Shown piece after piece: positions 18,419 to 26,730 of a stretch of DNA of 64,000 bases. The stretch covers positions 1 to 64,000 of the forward strand of contig CASFFG010000004.1 in assembly GCA_949293905.1 (NCBI GenBank), read 5' to 3'. Every line of letters starts with the position of its first letter. The stretch's first letter is position 1. Source of the stretch: an uncultured Christensenella sp. (GTDB taxonomy: Bacteria > Bacillota > Clostridia > Christensenellales > UBA1242). The notes under the pieces are model-generated. The model did no database searches and was not told the DNA's origin. It saw only the letters and a list, made by a program, of their open reading frames with translations. The translations under genes and the position numbers were made by a program.

Positions 18419-19159
18419 TTATTCTAAATTTTTTACACAGTTATTCTTGCAAATCAATGATTTCTTACCATTCTTAAATTCATAGGCTTCACCATAGATT
18501 GATGCTTTCCCATTGACCTGCAAAATATAAGCACCATCACTATATGCAATTATTGGTGAATGAAAACTATCTGGAATTAAAATATCTTTTTCGTTTTCTA
18601 GTCCATCGATTTTTTCGTATCGTATGTCATTGTAGTGTGGGAAAATATTTATATTCGTTAACCCTAAACCTTTAAAATATCTCTTAAAATTTTTATCTAA
18701 ACCTTCTCCTTCAAGTTCAGGTGGGCAGTACACGATGTCCGCACAATTCATACTGCCAGCACTACCACCTAATACAACAGTATTAGTGTTTTTGATAATC
18801 TTAGGCAAATTAATATTTTGGAAAAATCGATTTTGTGTAGGTACATGTCCACCGCACAAGAAGATAAGATCGGCATTTTCAACAAGGGTTTTTGTTTCGA
18901 GTTTAGTTCTTCCGTCCAGCAATTGATAATTTTTAAAGGGTAGAGTAAGTGCAAAAGATTGCTTTACAGTATTAAAATAACTTTCGGTTATTTCAAACTC
19001 GTTTTCGTCACTCGCTACGAATAAGAAATTATCATATTTTTTGATATATTTTTTTAGATTATCAACAATTCCATTAAAGTTAGAAAACTTTTGCGGTATT
19101 CTATTTCCATTTTCATCTTTGTAGTATGTGTCCAATGCACTAGTTAAAAATAATATCAT
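18419..19159 (-). CDS. Peptidase S51 / dipeptidase E-like protein
   Basis: 246 residues with the class-I glutamine-amidotransferase-like fold of peptidase E. LIFLCGGHV is at about residues 98-106 and the nucleophile elbow GGSAGSMN at 131-138, with Ser133 as the likely catalytic serine. IFPHYNDIRYEKI supplies the conserved His region. These enzymes cut small peptides, typically Asp-X dipeptides, in the cytoplasm. It has no signal peptide. AAGGA precedes the ATG. It follows the dUTPase gene by 68 bases on the same strand. Confidence 0.82.
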   Translation of the reverse strand: MILFLTSALDTYYKDENGNRIPQKFSNFNGIVDNLKKYIKKYDNFLFVASDENEFEITESYFNTVKQSFALTLPFKNYQLLDGRTKLETKTLVENADLIFLCGGHVPTQNRFFQNINLPKIIKNTNTVVLGGSAGSMNCADIVYCPPELEGEGLDKNFKRYFKGLGLTNINIFPHYNDIRYEKIDGLENEKDILIPDSFHSPIIAYSDGAYILQVNGKASIYGEAYEFKNGKKSLICKNNCVKNLE

Positions 19160-19227
19160 ATTTATTCCTTTAAGGTAATTAATAGTATCTAATAGATTTT
19201 TAGTTAAAAGGTCAAATAAAAGTAAAC

Positions 19228-19659
19228 CTATTTCTTACCAGTTGAGCCGAGTCCACCGCGATCGACATTACCTAGTTTTTCTACTTTTGTGATAACATGC
19301 TTTGGTTGATGTTCAATAATGCGGAATTGACAAATTCTATCGTTTTTATGGATCACGGTATCACGAAAGGCGATTGCTGGGAAGCGCCACTCGTCATTAT
19401 CCCCGCAATAACTTTCATCAAATAGAGCAATACTATTCGCCTGCATTATGCCGTAATTTTTAAATGTACTACTTCTAGGAATCATAAGTGCTTCGTATCC
19501 CTTAGGAAGTTGCATAGCAATACCTAGACGAATTAACTTAAACTCGCCCGCCTTCATCTCAACATCTTCCGCGCTCCTTAAATCGTACCAGTCGCTTTTA
19601 TCTTCAATAAATTTAATTTCGTCTATATCTGTAAAATATTTTACTTTAATCTCTATCAT
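19228..19659 (-). CDS. dut: dUTP diphosphatase
   Basis: dUTPase hydrolyses dUTP to dUMP and pyrophosphate, keeping uracil out of DNA and supplying dUMP for dTMP synthesis. Of the trimeric dUTPase motifs, DLRSAED, PRSST, the substrate-pocket GIMQANSIALFDESYCGDNDEW region, RICQFRI and the C-terminal RGGLGSTGK arm are all visible in 143 residues. The start has AGGTGA upstream. It has a promoter of its own in the 52-base gap after the metallopeptidase gene. Confidence 0.95.
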   Translation of the reverse strand: MIEIKVKYFTDIDEIKFIEDKSDWYDLRSAEDVEMKAGEFKLIRLGIAMQLPKGYEALMIPRSSTFKNYGIMQANSIALFDESYCGDNDEWRFPAIAFRDTVIHKNDRICQFRIIEHQPKHVITKVEKLGNVDRGGLGSTGKK

Positions 19660-19676
19660 TTGTTCACCTATTTATT

Positions 19677-19706
19677 ATTATACCATATTACGCGCGCAAA
19701 AGTAAA
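19677..19706 (-). promoter_or_regulatory. dut promoter
   Basis: On the minus strand, -35 TTTACT (19701-19706), an 18-bp spacer and -10 TATAAT (19677-19682), 17 bases before the dut ATG. The ribosome site AGGTGA lies at 19664-19669. Confidence 0.65.
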
Positions 19707-19711
19707 GCAAT

Positions 19712-21193
19712 TTAGCGGATAACGACCTTACCAGATATCCAACTATCAAAGAAGTTTGTCATATCGCTATTATTTGCACTAGAAAATGCCGAGATTAAAT
19801 CATCGGGAGTTGCGTTTGTGTATTTGTTCGCATCAAAATATGAACTTAGTGCGGAGATAAATTTTTTCTCTCCAATTAGCGAATACAAACTATCGTACAT
19901 CAATACTCCCTTTACATATGTGCAATATGTGTACTCGGGTTCTGTGTTGTATTCATCAACCGCACGCATACTCGTGTCGAGATTGCCGAGAACATCAGTG
20001 TAGACTGAAATGAACAGTGTGTAATTCGCCCTGCACGCGTCCACCATTTGCGCGTAATTTAAATTATACCCGTCATTTTCGTTGTAGAAGAGTAGGGTAG
20101 AAAATTCGGTAAGCGCTTCGTCCAGCCACGGATACAAATATTCGTCATTTCCTACCATGCCGTACCACCATTGATGAGCCGTTTCGTGAATTATTACATT
20201 CATATAGTCGTCTGCGTTTTCCACATCTGCACTAATTAACACAAGATTTGGATATTCCATTCCGCCGAACACAAAGTCCGCTTTTACGATTGAGAAAGTG
20301 GAGTATGGATATTCGCCGAAGAGAGAGTTAAAAGTATTTATCGCGTCCACTCCCGCATTTAAAGAATTCTCTGCATTTTCGTCATCAAAATAGTAGTAAT
20401 ATACACTCGTATCACCCGCTTTTGACGAAATTATTTCAAACTTATCACTTAATACAAGTGCAAAGTCACGAACCATTTTCGCTTCAATCTCCATGACCTT
20501 TTCGTTGTTAGTCGTAACGCTTGAAATACACTCACCCGTGTGTGCGACTTTTAGTGAACTATTTAAAGTCAATTCGATTGAATAATTTGCCATATCGCTA
20601 TAAAATGGGTCGCCGTTTGGATTATATGGGGAACAGTTGAAATCTCCGTTTTCATACACACAGGCTATCGGGTAGAAATTGTTTAAATTAACTGTATTTT
20701 CGCCATAACCGAACCTATGCTCACAGTTTGGAAGATAGAAATAAAATTCGATTTCAATTTCCACTCGATTTTCTGGAAGCAAACTATTTTTTAATTGCAC
20801 GGATAAAATACTATCATTTTCGCCCGAGTACGAGTAGTCCGTGTCTGTATCCGCAATACTCACGCGTGAAATTTCAAAACGGGCATAACTTATCCCATTA
20901 GGGTATGCATCGTTTAATTTTGTGCTAGATACGATATAATTTTCCGCTCCTTCTTCAAAAAATTGCGGATATAGATGGAATTTAATCGTCTTTAATATTG
21001 CATCTGTTGAGTTATAATAATCTATAATTTCAGTTACTTGCGCACTTTTATTTTCATGGTCGTAGTTAATAGTCATGTCGTAGTTGGTTAGGTTAGCGCT
21101 AAGTGAATTTAAATCGTCTTTTTTCTTACAACCGACAAAGCAAAAAGTGGAAAATAATAAAACAAAGCATAAAATAAGAGAAATCTTTTTCAT
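19712..21193 (-). CDS. M1-family (gluzincin) metallopeptidase lipoprotein
   Basis: 493 residues. A lipoprotein signal peptide ends FCFVGC, with lipidated Cys at about residue 21, so it is anchored outside the membrane. The zinc site HETAHQWWYGMVGNDEYLY followed by WLDEALTEF gives HExxH plus the downstream Glu of M1 enzymes, and FGGMEYPN is the substrate-binding GxMEN-like element. The N-terminal half is the beta-rich M1 domain. It probably trims peptides from outside, feeding the S51-like peptidase two genes downstream (inference). No ribosome site precedes the ATG; a TATATT/TATTAT box is only 3-5 bases away, so it may be leaderless too. Confidence 0.88.
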   Translation of the reverse strand: MKKISLILCFVLLFSTFCFVGCKKKDDLNSLSANLTNYDMTINYDHENKSAQVTEIIDYYNSTDAILKTIKFHLYPQFFEEGAENYIVSSTKLNDAYPNGISYARFEISRVSIADTDTDYSYSGENDSILSVQLKNSLLPENRVEIEIEFYFYLPNCEHRFGYGENTVNLNNFYPIACVYENGDFNCSPYNPNGDPFYSDMANYSIELTLNSSLKVAHTGECISSVTTNNEKVMEIEAKMVRDFALVLSDKFEIISSKAGDTSVYYYYFDDENAENSLNAGVDAINTFNSLFGEYPYSTFSIVKADFVFGGMEYPNLVLISADVENADDYMNVIIHETAHQWWYGMVGNDEYLYPWLDEALTEFSTLLFYNENDGYNLNYAQMVDACRANYTLFISVYTDVLGNLDTSMRAVDEYNTEPEYTYCTYVKGVLMYDSLYSLIGEKKFISALSSYFDANKYTNATPDDLISAFSSANNSDMTNFFDSWISGKVVIR

Positions 21194-21334
21194 AGCATAA
21201 TATATGCTCGTCCAGAGATAAAAAGAACATTCTATAATTTAGTGAACTTGCGTAAATTCTATATATATTAATAATTGCCCGTTCTAAAAACCAAAAATTG
21301 AGAAATATTTAAATCTCTTAAATGTCATGATTAA

Positions 21335-21363
21335 TAGACAAACAAAAAATTTTGTGCTAATAT
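21335..21363 (+). promoter_or_regulatory. dnaD promoter, predicted leaderless
   Basis: -35 TAGACA (21335-21340), a 17-bp spacer, and an extended -10 TGC-TAATAT (box at 21358-21363). The ATG is at 21370, six bases later, with no ribosome site. Confidence 0.65.
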
Positions 21364-21369
21364 ATATGC

Positions 21370-22809
21370 ATGGCATTTTGTAAGTTTAGCCCGAATTTTA
21401 GTTCACGAAATAGGACGGAGATTGATAACGCGTTTATCGAAGATTTTTTACCGAAAGCACCCGATTTATGTGTGAAAGTCTACATTATGGGACTCGCGAA
21501 GTGTAATAATGCGGACGATGTTGAGAACACCTTATCGTATTTTGCCGAAAAATTGAAGATATGTGAAGAAGATATCATTTCAATTTTCAAATATTGGGAA
21601 GAGCAAGGTTTAGTGCAAGTGTTATCAACCGACCCGATAGAAGTTAGGTACCTGCCCGTCAATAGTGCTAATGCGAAGGTTAAGAAATATAATATTGATA
21701 AATACGCAGATTTTAACATTCAAATTCAAGAGTTGTTTAAAAATCGTATGATTATGCCGAACGAATTTAGTGAATTTTATGCTCTCATCGAGCGGAAACA
21801 TATTGAGCAGTCCGCACTCATTGAGATTGTTAGATATTGCGTGGAGTATAAAGGATTTAATCTCAGCCCGAACTATTGCCTGACCGTTGCGCGAGACTGG
21901 ATAAGAGAGGGGATTTTGACACTTGATGCAGTTAAAGAAAAGATAACTGAGTTAGGCTTGGTTGACGACCAGATGACACTAATATTGTCCGCTATGGGTA
22001 GCAAGAGAAAGATACAGATTGAAGATAAAGATTTAATCAATAAATGGCTTAAATCGTACGGGTTTGAACTCAATGTAATCATTTTTGTAGTGAAAATGTT
22101 AAGGACAAAGAAACGCAGACTTGATGTAAATGTCCTTGACGATTATTTGACAAAATATTACGAGATGAGATTAACATCAATCGCTGAGATTGAGAACTAC
22201 GAAAACGAAAAGGAAAATCTGTATTTCATAGCACAAGCGGTCAATAAGGAACTTGGAATATTCTATGATGATTTGACTAAGGAAATTGATACATATGTTG
22301 TCACATGGCTAAATATGGGCTTTGATAAAGATACATTAAGATTGGTGGCGGACAACTGCTTTAAATCATCAATTCGTACACTAGAAGGATATAATAATAT
22401 ACTCACAAAACTTTTCAAACTTGGAATAGTCAGTATGGACGCGTATTTGCAATACTTAAATGACAGTATTGCGGAAGATAATAAAATAGAGAAGATATTA
22501 TCCGCTCTCGGGCTTGTTCGAAAGGTTAACAATGCAGATAGAACATTCTATTCAATCTGGACTAAGGATTGGGGATTTAGTGACGAAATTATTATGTATG
22601 GCGCAAGTCTAAGCGCGGGGAAATCTAATGCGATTCAATATCTAAATAAGATATTATCCAACTGGAATGTGAGTGGACTTAAAACGCTTACTGATGTTAA
22701 GAAGGAAAAGGTGGAGATAAAAGAGACTGCAAATAATTTCATTCATAACAATTACACGAAAGAGCAGATTGCAAGCATAATCTCAAACCTAGACGATGTG
22801 GAGGTGTAG
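21370..22809 (+). CDS. DnaD/DnaB-like primosome protein
   Basis: 479 residues with an N-terminal winged-helix-like region (NTLSYFAEKLKICEEDIISIFKYWEEQG) and repeated DnaD-type helical blocks such as NYCLTVARDWIREGI and the C-terminal SAGKSNAIQYLNKILSNW. In low-GC Firmicutes such proteins recruit the replicative helicase loader at oriC and stalled forks. The next gene, 1 base after the stop, encodes the loader ATPase, matching the known DnaB-DnaI pairing. It is probably a divergent functional counterpart of DnaB or DnaD; which one cannot be told from sequence. Confidence 0.82.
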   Translation: MAFCKFSPNFSSRNRTEIDNAFIEDFLPKAPDLCVKVYIMGLAKCNNADDVENTLSYFAEKLKICEEDIISIFKYWEEQGLVQVLSTDPIEVRYLPVNSANAKVKKYNIDKYADFNIQIQELFKNRMIMPNEFSEFYALIERKHIEQSALIEIVRYCVEYKGFNLSPNYCLTVARDWIREGILTLDAVKEKITELGLVDDQMTLILSAMGSKRKIQIEDKDLINKWLKSYGFELNVIIFVVKMLRTKKRRLDVNVLDDYLTKYYEMRLTSIAEIENYENEKENLYFIAQAVNKELGIFYDDLTKEIDTYVVTWLNMGFDKDTLRLVADNCFKSSIRTLEGYNNILTKLFKLGIVSMDAYLQYLNDSIAEDNKIEKILSALGLVRKVNNADRTFYSIWTKDWGFSDEIIMYGASLSAGKSNAIQYLNKILSNWNVSGLKTLTDVKKEKVEIKETANNFIHNNYTKEQIASIISNLDDVEV

Positions 22810-22810
22810 A

Positions 22811-23716
22811 ATGGATAAGAAAAAACTCCTAACCACAATAAAGCAAGAATTTATGTTAAAACGCGTCCGCGCACAAGAAAAAGTGGACGATTTAATCGAA
22901 GAGTTGCGTCACGACCCAGATTTCGATAAATTATATGATGAGTACACGAAAAAATCACTCGACTATTGGCGCAATAGTTACATAGAAGAAGATATCGTTT
23001 TAAAGCACGATGTTGAAGATTTGAAATTAAAAATCGAAGAGTATTTGACGGGTAAAAATTTAGATAAAGATGCATTAACTCCAAAATACGATTGCCCTAT
23101 TTGTAATGATACGGGAGTCGTTGCTGGGAGAATGTGCAAGTGCTTTTTAAATGAAATAAATAGGGAAATATCTAAGCGCTGTTCAACAAATGCGGATTTC
23201 AAATCGTTTAAAGATTTAAATCACGATATAATGGACGAAACCGATTTAAAAGCGGAAAAGGTCTTACTCGATTGGTGTAACAATTATCCAAATACAAAGT
23301 TTAAAAATATTAATATTTTAGGTGCTCCTGGTAGCGGAAAGACAATGCTCACGCAGTGTATTGCAAATGCGCTAATTGAAAAGAATGTCGTAGTCTGCTT
23401 TAAAACCGCTTTTGAGTTGAATGAACTTGCACGCCTTTATCACATCGGGAAATCGTTCGACTTTGTGGATTGCATAAACGCAGAAGTTCTAATTATTGAC
23501 GATTTAGGGACTGAGCCAGTTTTAAAGAATGTAACTAAAGAGTATCTATATAATTTAATAAATACCAGACAAAGTAAAAACCTATCTACAATAATTTCAA
23601 CCAATCTCTCGTTGAACGATTTAATAGATAGATATGACGAGCGAATTTTCAGCCGAATTGTAAATAAAAATCTCGCTCTTACCATTCAACTCACCAGCAA
23701 AGATAAACGAATTTAA
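22811..23716 (+). CDS. DnaC/DnaI-like replicative helicase loader ATPase
   Basis: 301 residues from the ATG at 22811, preceded by GGAGGTG within the dnaD-like gene's end. The N-terminal ~90 residues are helical and contact helicase in this family. A zinc-binding CPICNDTG...CKC motif follows at about residue 95. The AAA+ domain has Walker A GAPGSGKT (171-178), Walker B VLIIDDLGTE and STNLS, a sensor-1 region. It loads DnaB-type helicase onto DNA. Co-transcribed with the DnaD-like gene, ending at a good terminator. Confidence 0.9.
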   Translation: MDKKKLLTTIKQEFMLKRVRAQEKVDDLIEELRHDPDFDKLYDEYTKKSLDYWRNSYIEEDIVLKHDVEDLKLKIEEYLTGKNLDKDALTPKYDCPICNDTGVVAGRMCKCFLNEINREISKRCSTNADFKSFKDLNHDIMDETDLKAEKVLLDWCNNYPNTKFKNINILGAPGSGKTMLTQCIANALIEKNVVVCFKTAFELNELARLYHIGKSFDFVDCINAEVLIIDDLGTEPVLKNVTKEYLYNLINTRQSKNLSTIISTNLSLNDLIDRYDERIFSRIVNKNLALTIQLTSKDKRI

Positions 23717-23717
23717 G

Positions 23718-23752
23718 ACACTTTAACTATCTAGTTAAGGTGTTTTTATTTT
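23718..23752 (+). terminator. Terminator of the primosome operon
   Basis: Stem ACACTTTAACTA (23718-23729) with TAGTTAAGGTGT (23732-23743), containing one G-T pair, followed by TTTTATTTT. Confidence 0.83.
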
Positions 23753-23785
23753 CTATACTCAAAAATATAACTTTTATTAAATGTA

Positions 23786-23814
23786 TTGACAAAATTCTTG
23801 CAAAGTATTATCAA
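23786..23814 (+). promoter_or_regulatory. Promoter of the HAD phosphatase gene
   Basis: A perfect -35 TTGACA (23786-23791), a 17-bp spacer and a weak -10 TATCAA (23809-23814). The transcript would carry a ~10-base leader with AGGAG before the ATG. Confidence 0.55.
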
Positions 23815-23830
23815 TATTCTAGGAGAAAAT

Positions 23831-24532
23831 ATGAAAGCAATAGTATTTGATTTTGACGGAACATTGACAAAGAGCCGAAAGGAAAGTAATTGTTGGTACG
23901 AAGTTTGGAAATATATGGACGATTTAGCCTATGATGATTTTTTATATAAAAAGTATAAGAATAACGAAATTGATGACATAGAGTGGTTCGACCTTATCTT
24001 TAAAAGATATAAAGAAAAGGGAGTTAAAAGAGAGTATCTGCACGAAATCTCAAAGAAAATTGAACTTCTACCTGGGGCGCACGAAACTTTAAAATATCTT
24101 TATGATAACGATGTAAAGATTTTTATCTTGTCTGGCGGGATAAGACAAATTATTGAAGATATTTTAAAAAGAGAAAATGTTTATAATTTTATTACTTCCA
24201 TAGAGACATATGATTTAATTTTTGATAACGAGAGCAACTTGATTGACTTCAAGCGACCTAACTTTCACAACCCTGAGAACAAAAACGAGTATATAGATCT
24301 TTTAACAAAACAATATAATTTAAAGAGTGATGAAATTCTATTTGTAGGAAATGGTGCTAATGACGAGAAGGTATATTTAAGTGGAGCAAACACTTTATGT
24401 ATAAATCCAGATGATGCCGATATATCAAATAAAGTTGTTTGGCACAATGCTATTGAAAAATGTGGAAATTTAGTAGAGATTTTAAAATTTTGCGACATTA
24501 AAGACATGAAAAATATAAAAAAAGGACTTTAA
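23831..24532 (+). CDS. HAD-superfamily phosphatase, phosphoserine phosphatase-like
   Basis: 233 residues from the ATG at 23831, which has AGGAG upstream; the open frame reaches back to a TTG at 23786 that lies inside the -35 box and is not a start. Motif I is DFDGTLT with nucleophile Asp7 and acid/base Asp9, motif II is ILSGG, and motif IV is VGNGANDEKVYLSG. The helical cap between residues 20 and 75 fits subclass IB. The substrate is a small phosphorylated metabolite, not identifiable here. It is a single-gene unit between two terminators. Confidence 0.82.
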   Translation: MKAIVFDFDGTLTKSRKESNCWYEVWKYMDDLAYDDFLYKKYKNNEIDDIEWFDLIFKRYKEKGVKREYLHEISKKIELLPGAHETLKYLYDNDVKIFILSGGIRQIIEDILKRENVYNFITSIETYDLIFDNESNLIDFKRPNFHNPENKNEYIDLLTKQYNLKSDEILFVGNGANDEKVYLSGANTLCINPDDADISNKVVWHNAIEKCGNLVEILKFCDIKDMKNIKKGL

Positions 24533-24550
24533 ATTAATAGCCCTTTTTTA
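24517..24550 (+). terminator. Terminator overlapping the end of the HAD gene
   Basis: AAAAAAAGG (24517-24525) pairs with CCTTTTTT (24542-24549); the left arm encodes the last Lys codons of the protein. It is weak in GC and could also end the minus-strand DUF368 transcript. Confidence 0.65.
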
Positions 24551-24627
24551 ATTTGCAACTATTTAAGTTGTTAATGTGTATATTTTTATTTATTTGTTGT
24601 GGTTTCTAATTTTAATCTATTGTAACA

Positions 24628-25608
24628 TTAATTTATATCTTTTTTTCGTTCGAATTTTACGAACCAGTATGCAAGAGCAATTCCTACTGCGAATATTATA
24701 ACTCCTATAATTAAATCGCGTATCATGTTAGCGGTCGTCCAGGTCGTGTAGATTGCCATAACTTCGGGGTTGAAGAACATACTTATAATTGAGCCGAGAG
24801 ATAGCCCCGCTATGATATAGAATGTAGTCGTCTTATATTTTTTTAATAAAAATGATAACCCTTTTGACGATGAGATAAGCCCGATAACGAAGCCGACGAT
24901 TAGACATAAGTAAACTAAAAATATAGATGGATTTTCTCTAAAATATGTTAGACTTACCGAATTCATTAGTGGAGTAAAATACCCGAAAGCCATAAGTAGA
25001 GCAGTCGCGCTAAGCCCAGGCACAAGTTGAATTAGCGCGATTAAAAATCCTATGATCACGAATAGTATATAGTGATAAAATTTTAAATTTGTCAGTAACC
25101 GTTCAGCGACATTTCCGTAAATTGAAAATGCGGAGATTATTAGCGGAATTATTAGTCCAATTATGAAAAGTATGATATGCTTAGCGCTTTTCTTTGTTCC
25201 TTTAATTTGGTCGGTGACGGCGGGGTAAGCGCCCAGCATAAGTCCTGCGAAGAAGCAAATTATAATAAAAGGTATAACATTGAGTAACGCACGAACACCG
25301 AAGAAACCAGCAACTATACCAATAACAGCACCGATAAGAATAGGGAATAAAAATCCAAAACATTTTTTAAATTTTTTAAATAGATTGCCGATTGAATACA
25401 AAAGTTTTTCGTACATTTTAAAAATGATTGCGACTGCAGAACCGCTGACTCCAGGGACAATTACAGCGAGTCCAATAAAGAAACCTAAAAGCCCACCTTT
25501 GACCGCTTCTTTTTTATCCTTATATTTTAAGTCGATTTCGTTCTCATTTTCGACTTTGCCTTCGACGACTTTTTGCTCGTTTTCATTTTCTTTTTTATCT
25601 TCGCTCAT
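24628..25608 (-). CDS. DUF368 polytopic membrane protein
   Basis: 326 residues from the ATG at 25608, which has GGAG 6 bases upstream; an in-frame codon at 25626 has none. A charged cytoplasmic head rich in Lys and Glu (residues ~1-35) is followed by about eight hydrophobic segments. GGLLGFFIGLAVIVPGVSGSAVA, split by the PGVSG turn, and a second repeat-like VPGLSATALLMAFG, are the hallmark PG(V/L)S motifs of DUF368. Members of this superfamily have been linked to undecaprenyl-phosphate recycling (C55-P translocases), which would place it in envelope synthesis. The specific role here is inferred. Confidence 0.85.
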   Translation of the reverse strand: MSEDKKENENEQKVVEGKVENENEIDLKYKDKKEAVKGGLLGFFIGLAVIVPGVSGSAVAIIFKMYEKLLYSIGNLFKKFKKCFGFLFPILIGAVIGIVAGFFGVRALLNVIPFIIICFFAGLMLGAYPAVTDQIKGTKKSAKHIILFIIGLIIPLIISAFSIYGNVAERLLTNLKFYHYILFVIIGFLIALIQLVPGLSATALLMAFGYFTPLMNSVSLTYFRENPSIFLVYLCLIVGFVIGLISSSKGLSFLLKKYKTTTFYIIAGLSLGSIISMFFNPEVMAIYTTWTTANMIRDLIIGVIIFAVGIALAYWFVKFERKKDIN

Positions 25609-25726
25609 TTCGGCTCCAAAAATCAAATATTTTATTTAAATTTAATATTAAAAATTATATGTTATTATGAATTTAATGTCAAACTAAATGGTTGAGAAAT
25701 AAAATAAATGTATCATTAAAAATAAG

Positions 25727-25861
25727 TTATGATAAAATTTTTAAAAAAATTATAAAAAATATTAAAAAATATATAAAAATTCAATAAAAATACTAAAATT
25801 GAGTAAATTTTTATTATAATTTTTAGGTTAAAATAAATTATTATTTTAATTAAAAAATATT
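25727..25861. repeat. AT-only palindromic element (copy 1)
   Basis: About 135 bp, almost entirely A and T, with an A-rich left half and a T-rich right half. The core hairpin is AAAAATACT (25786-25794) with AGTAAATTTTT (25802-25812). It sits at the 3' end of the SDR gene, so it may serve as its terminator on the minus strand. Confidence 0.55.
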
Positions 25862-26557
25862 TTAAGTTTTGACACCATCTCGTCTACCTTTTCTATTTAT
25901 GGTGATTTCACTAATTTCAATTTGTTTTGGTAAATTAATCAAGAACAAAATAATTTCAGCAAGGTCAGTTGTCTTTAACCAGTTTTCTGGGTCGGTCATT
26001 ACGAGCCCATAATCTTTCTCGTGCATTTTTGATTGAAAACCGCCCATATAAATATGTATAAGTCGACTTTTTGTCTTTTTCAATTCTGCAGAGATGTTGT
26101 ACGACCCGCCACGTAGTCCATACTTTGATGCGCAATAAGCGAGTTGATTTTCTAACCCAGGATGTGCGTGTTGACTATTAGTAGTCCCAATATTTATAAT
26201 ATCTGCTTCGTTTTTGACAATTAAGTCGAACAACTTTGAAATAAGATAGAGTGGAGCGATAGCGTTAATTTTCCATGTGCGTTCAAACTTTTCGTATGTA
26301 ATTTCATTTGTTTTTTCATAGCCTACAATGGCCGCGTTGTTGATTAAAATATTGAAATTTGAGTATTTACTTTTAATAATGTCAACCGCGCGGTCAATGT
26401 CTTCTTGTTTTGAAAGGTCGCATGATATATTTTCAATACCTTTAAGAGTTGATGGTGTTCTTGAAATATTGACCACTTTTATCTTATTTTTGATTAAAAC
26501 ATCGGCTATTGCTTTTCCTAGTCCATCGCTTGCACCAGTAATAATCGCTAATCTCAT
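25862..26557 (-). CDS. Short-chain dehydrogenase/reductase
   Basis: 231 residues with the classical SDR plan. The cofactor site TGASDGLGKA is at about residues 7-16, LINNAAIVG is the NNAG-like motif, and the catalytic YCASK has its Tyr and Lys four residues apart near residue 140. It uses NAD(P)(H); the substrate cannot be read from sequence. AAGGAG precedes the ATG. It is divergent from the ABC exporter genes with 170 bases between. Confidence 0.88.
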   Translation of the reverse strand: MRLAIITGASDGLGKAIADVLIKNKIKVVNISRTPSTLKGIENISCDLSKQEDIDRAVDIIKSKYSNFNILINNAAIVGYEKTNEITYEKFERTWKINAIAPLYLISKLFDLIVKNEADIINIGTTNSQHAHPGLENQLAYCASKYGLRGGSYNISAELKKTKSRLIHIYMGGFQSKMHEKDYGLVMTDPENWLKTTDLAEIILFLINLPKQIEISEITINRKGRRDGVKT

Positions 26558-26694
26558 ATATACTCCTTAATATAAATTTATAATAATAAAAAATATTGAT
26601 AATGTAAAGTTTTTTAAAGTTTAAAAATTATAACAATACTATCGATTTAAAAATTATATTTAATAATTAAAAATAAAAAATAAATTGAAAATAT

Positions 26695-26723
26695 TTGTAA
26701 AAATCGCTATTTTTGTTTATAAT
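26695..26723 (+). promoter_or_regulatory. ABC exporter promoter, predicted leaderless
   Basis: -35 TTGTAA (26695-26700), a 17-bp spacer and -10 TATAAT (26718-26723). The ATG at 26731 is seven bases later, with no ribosome site. Confidence 0.68.
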
Positions 26724-26730
26724 TAATTTT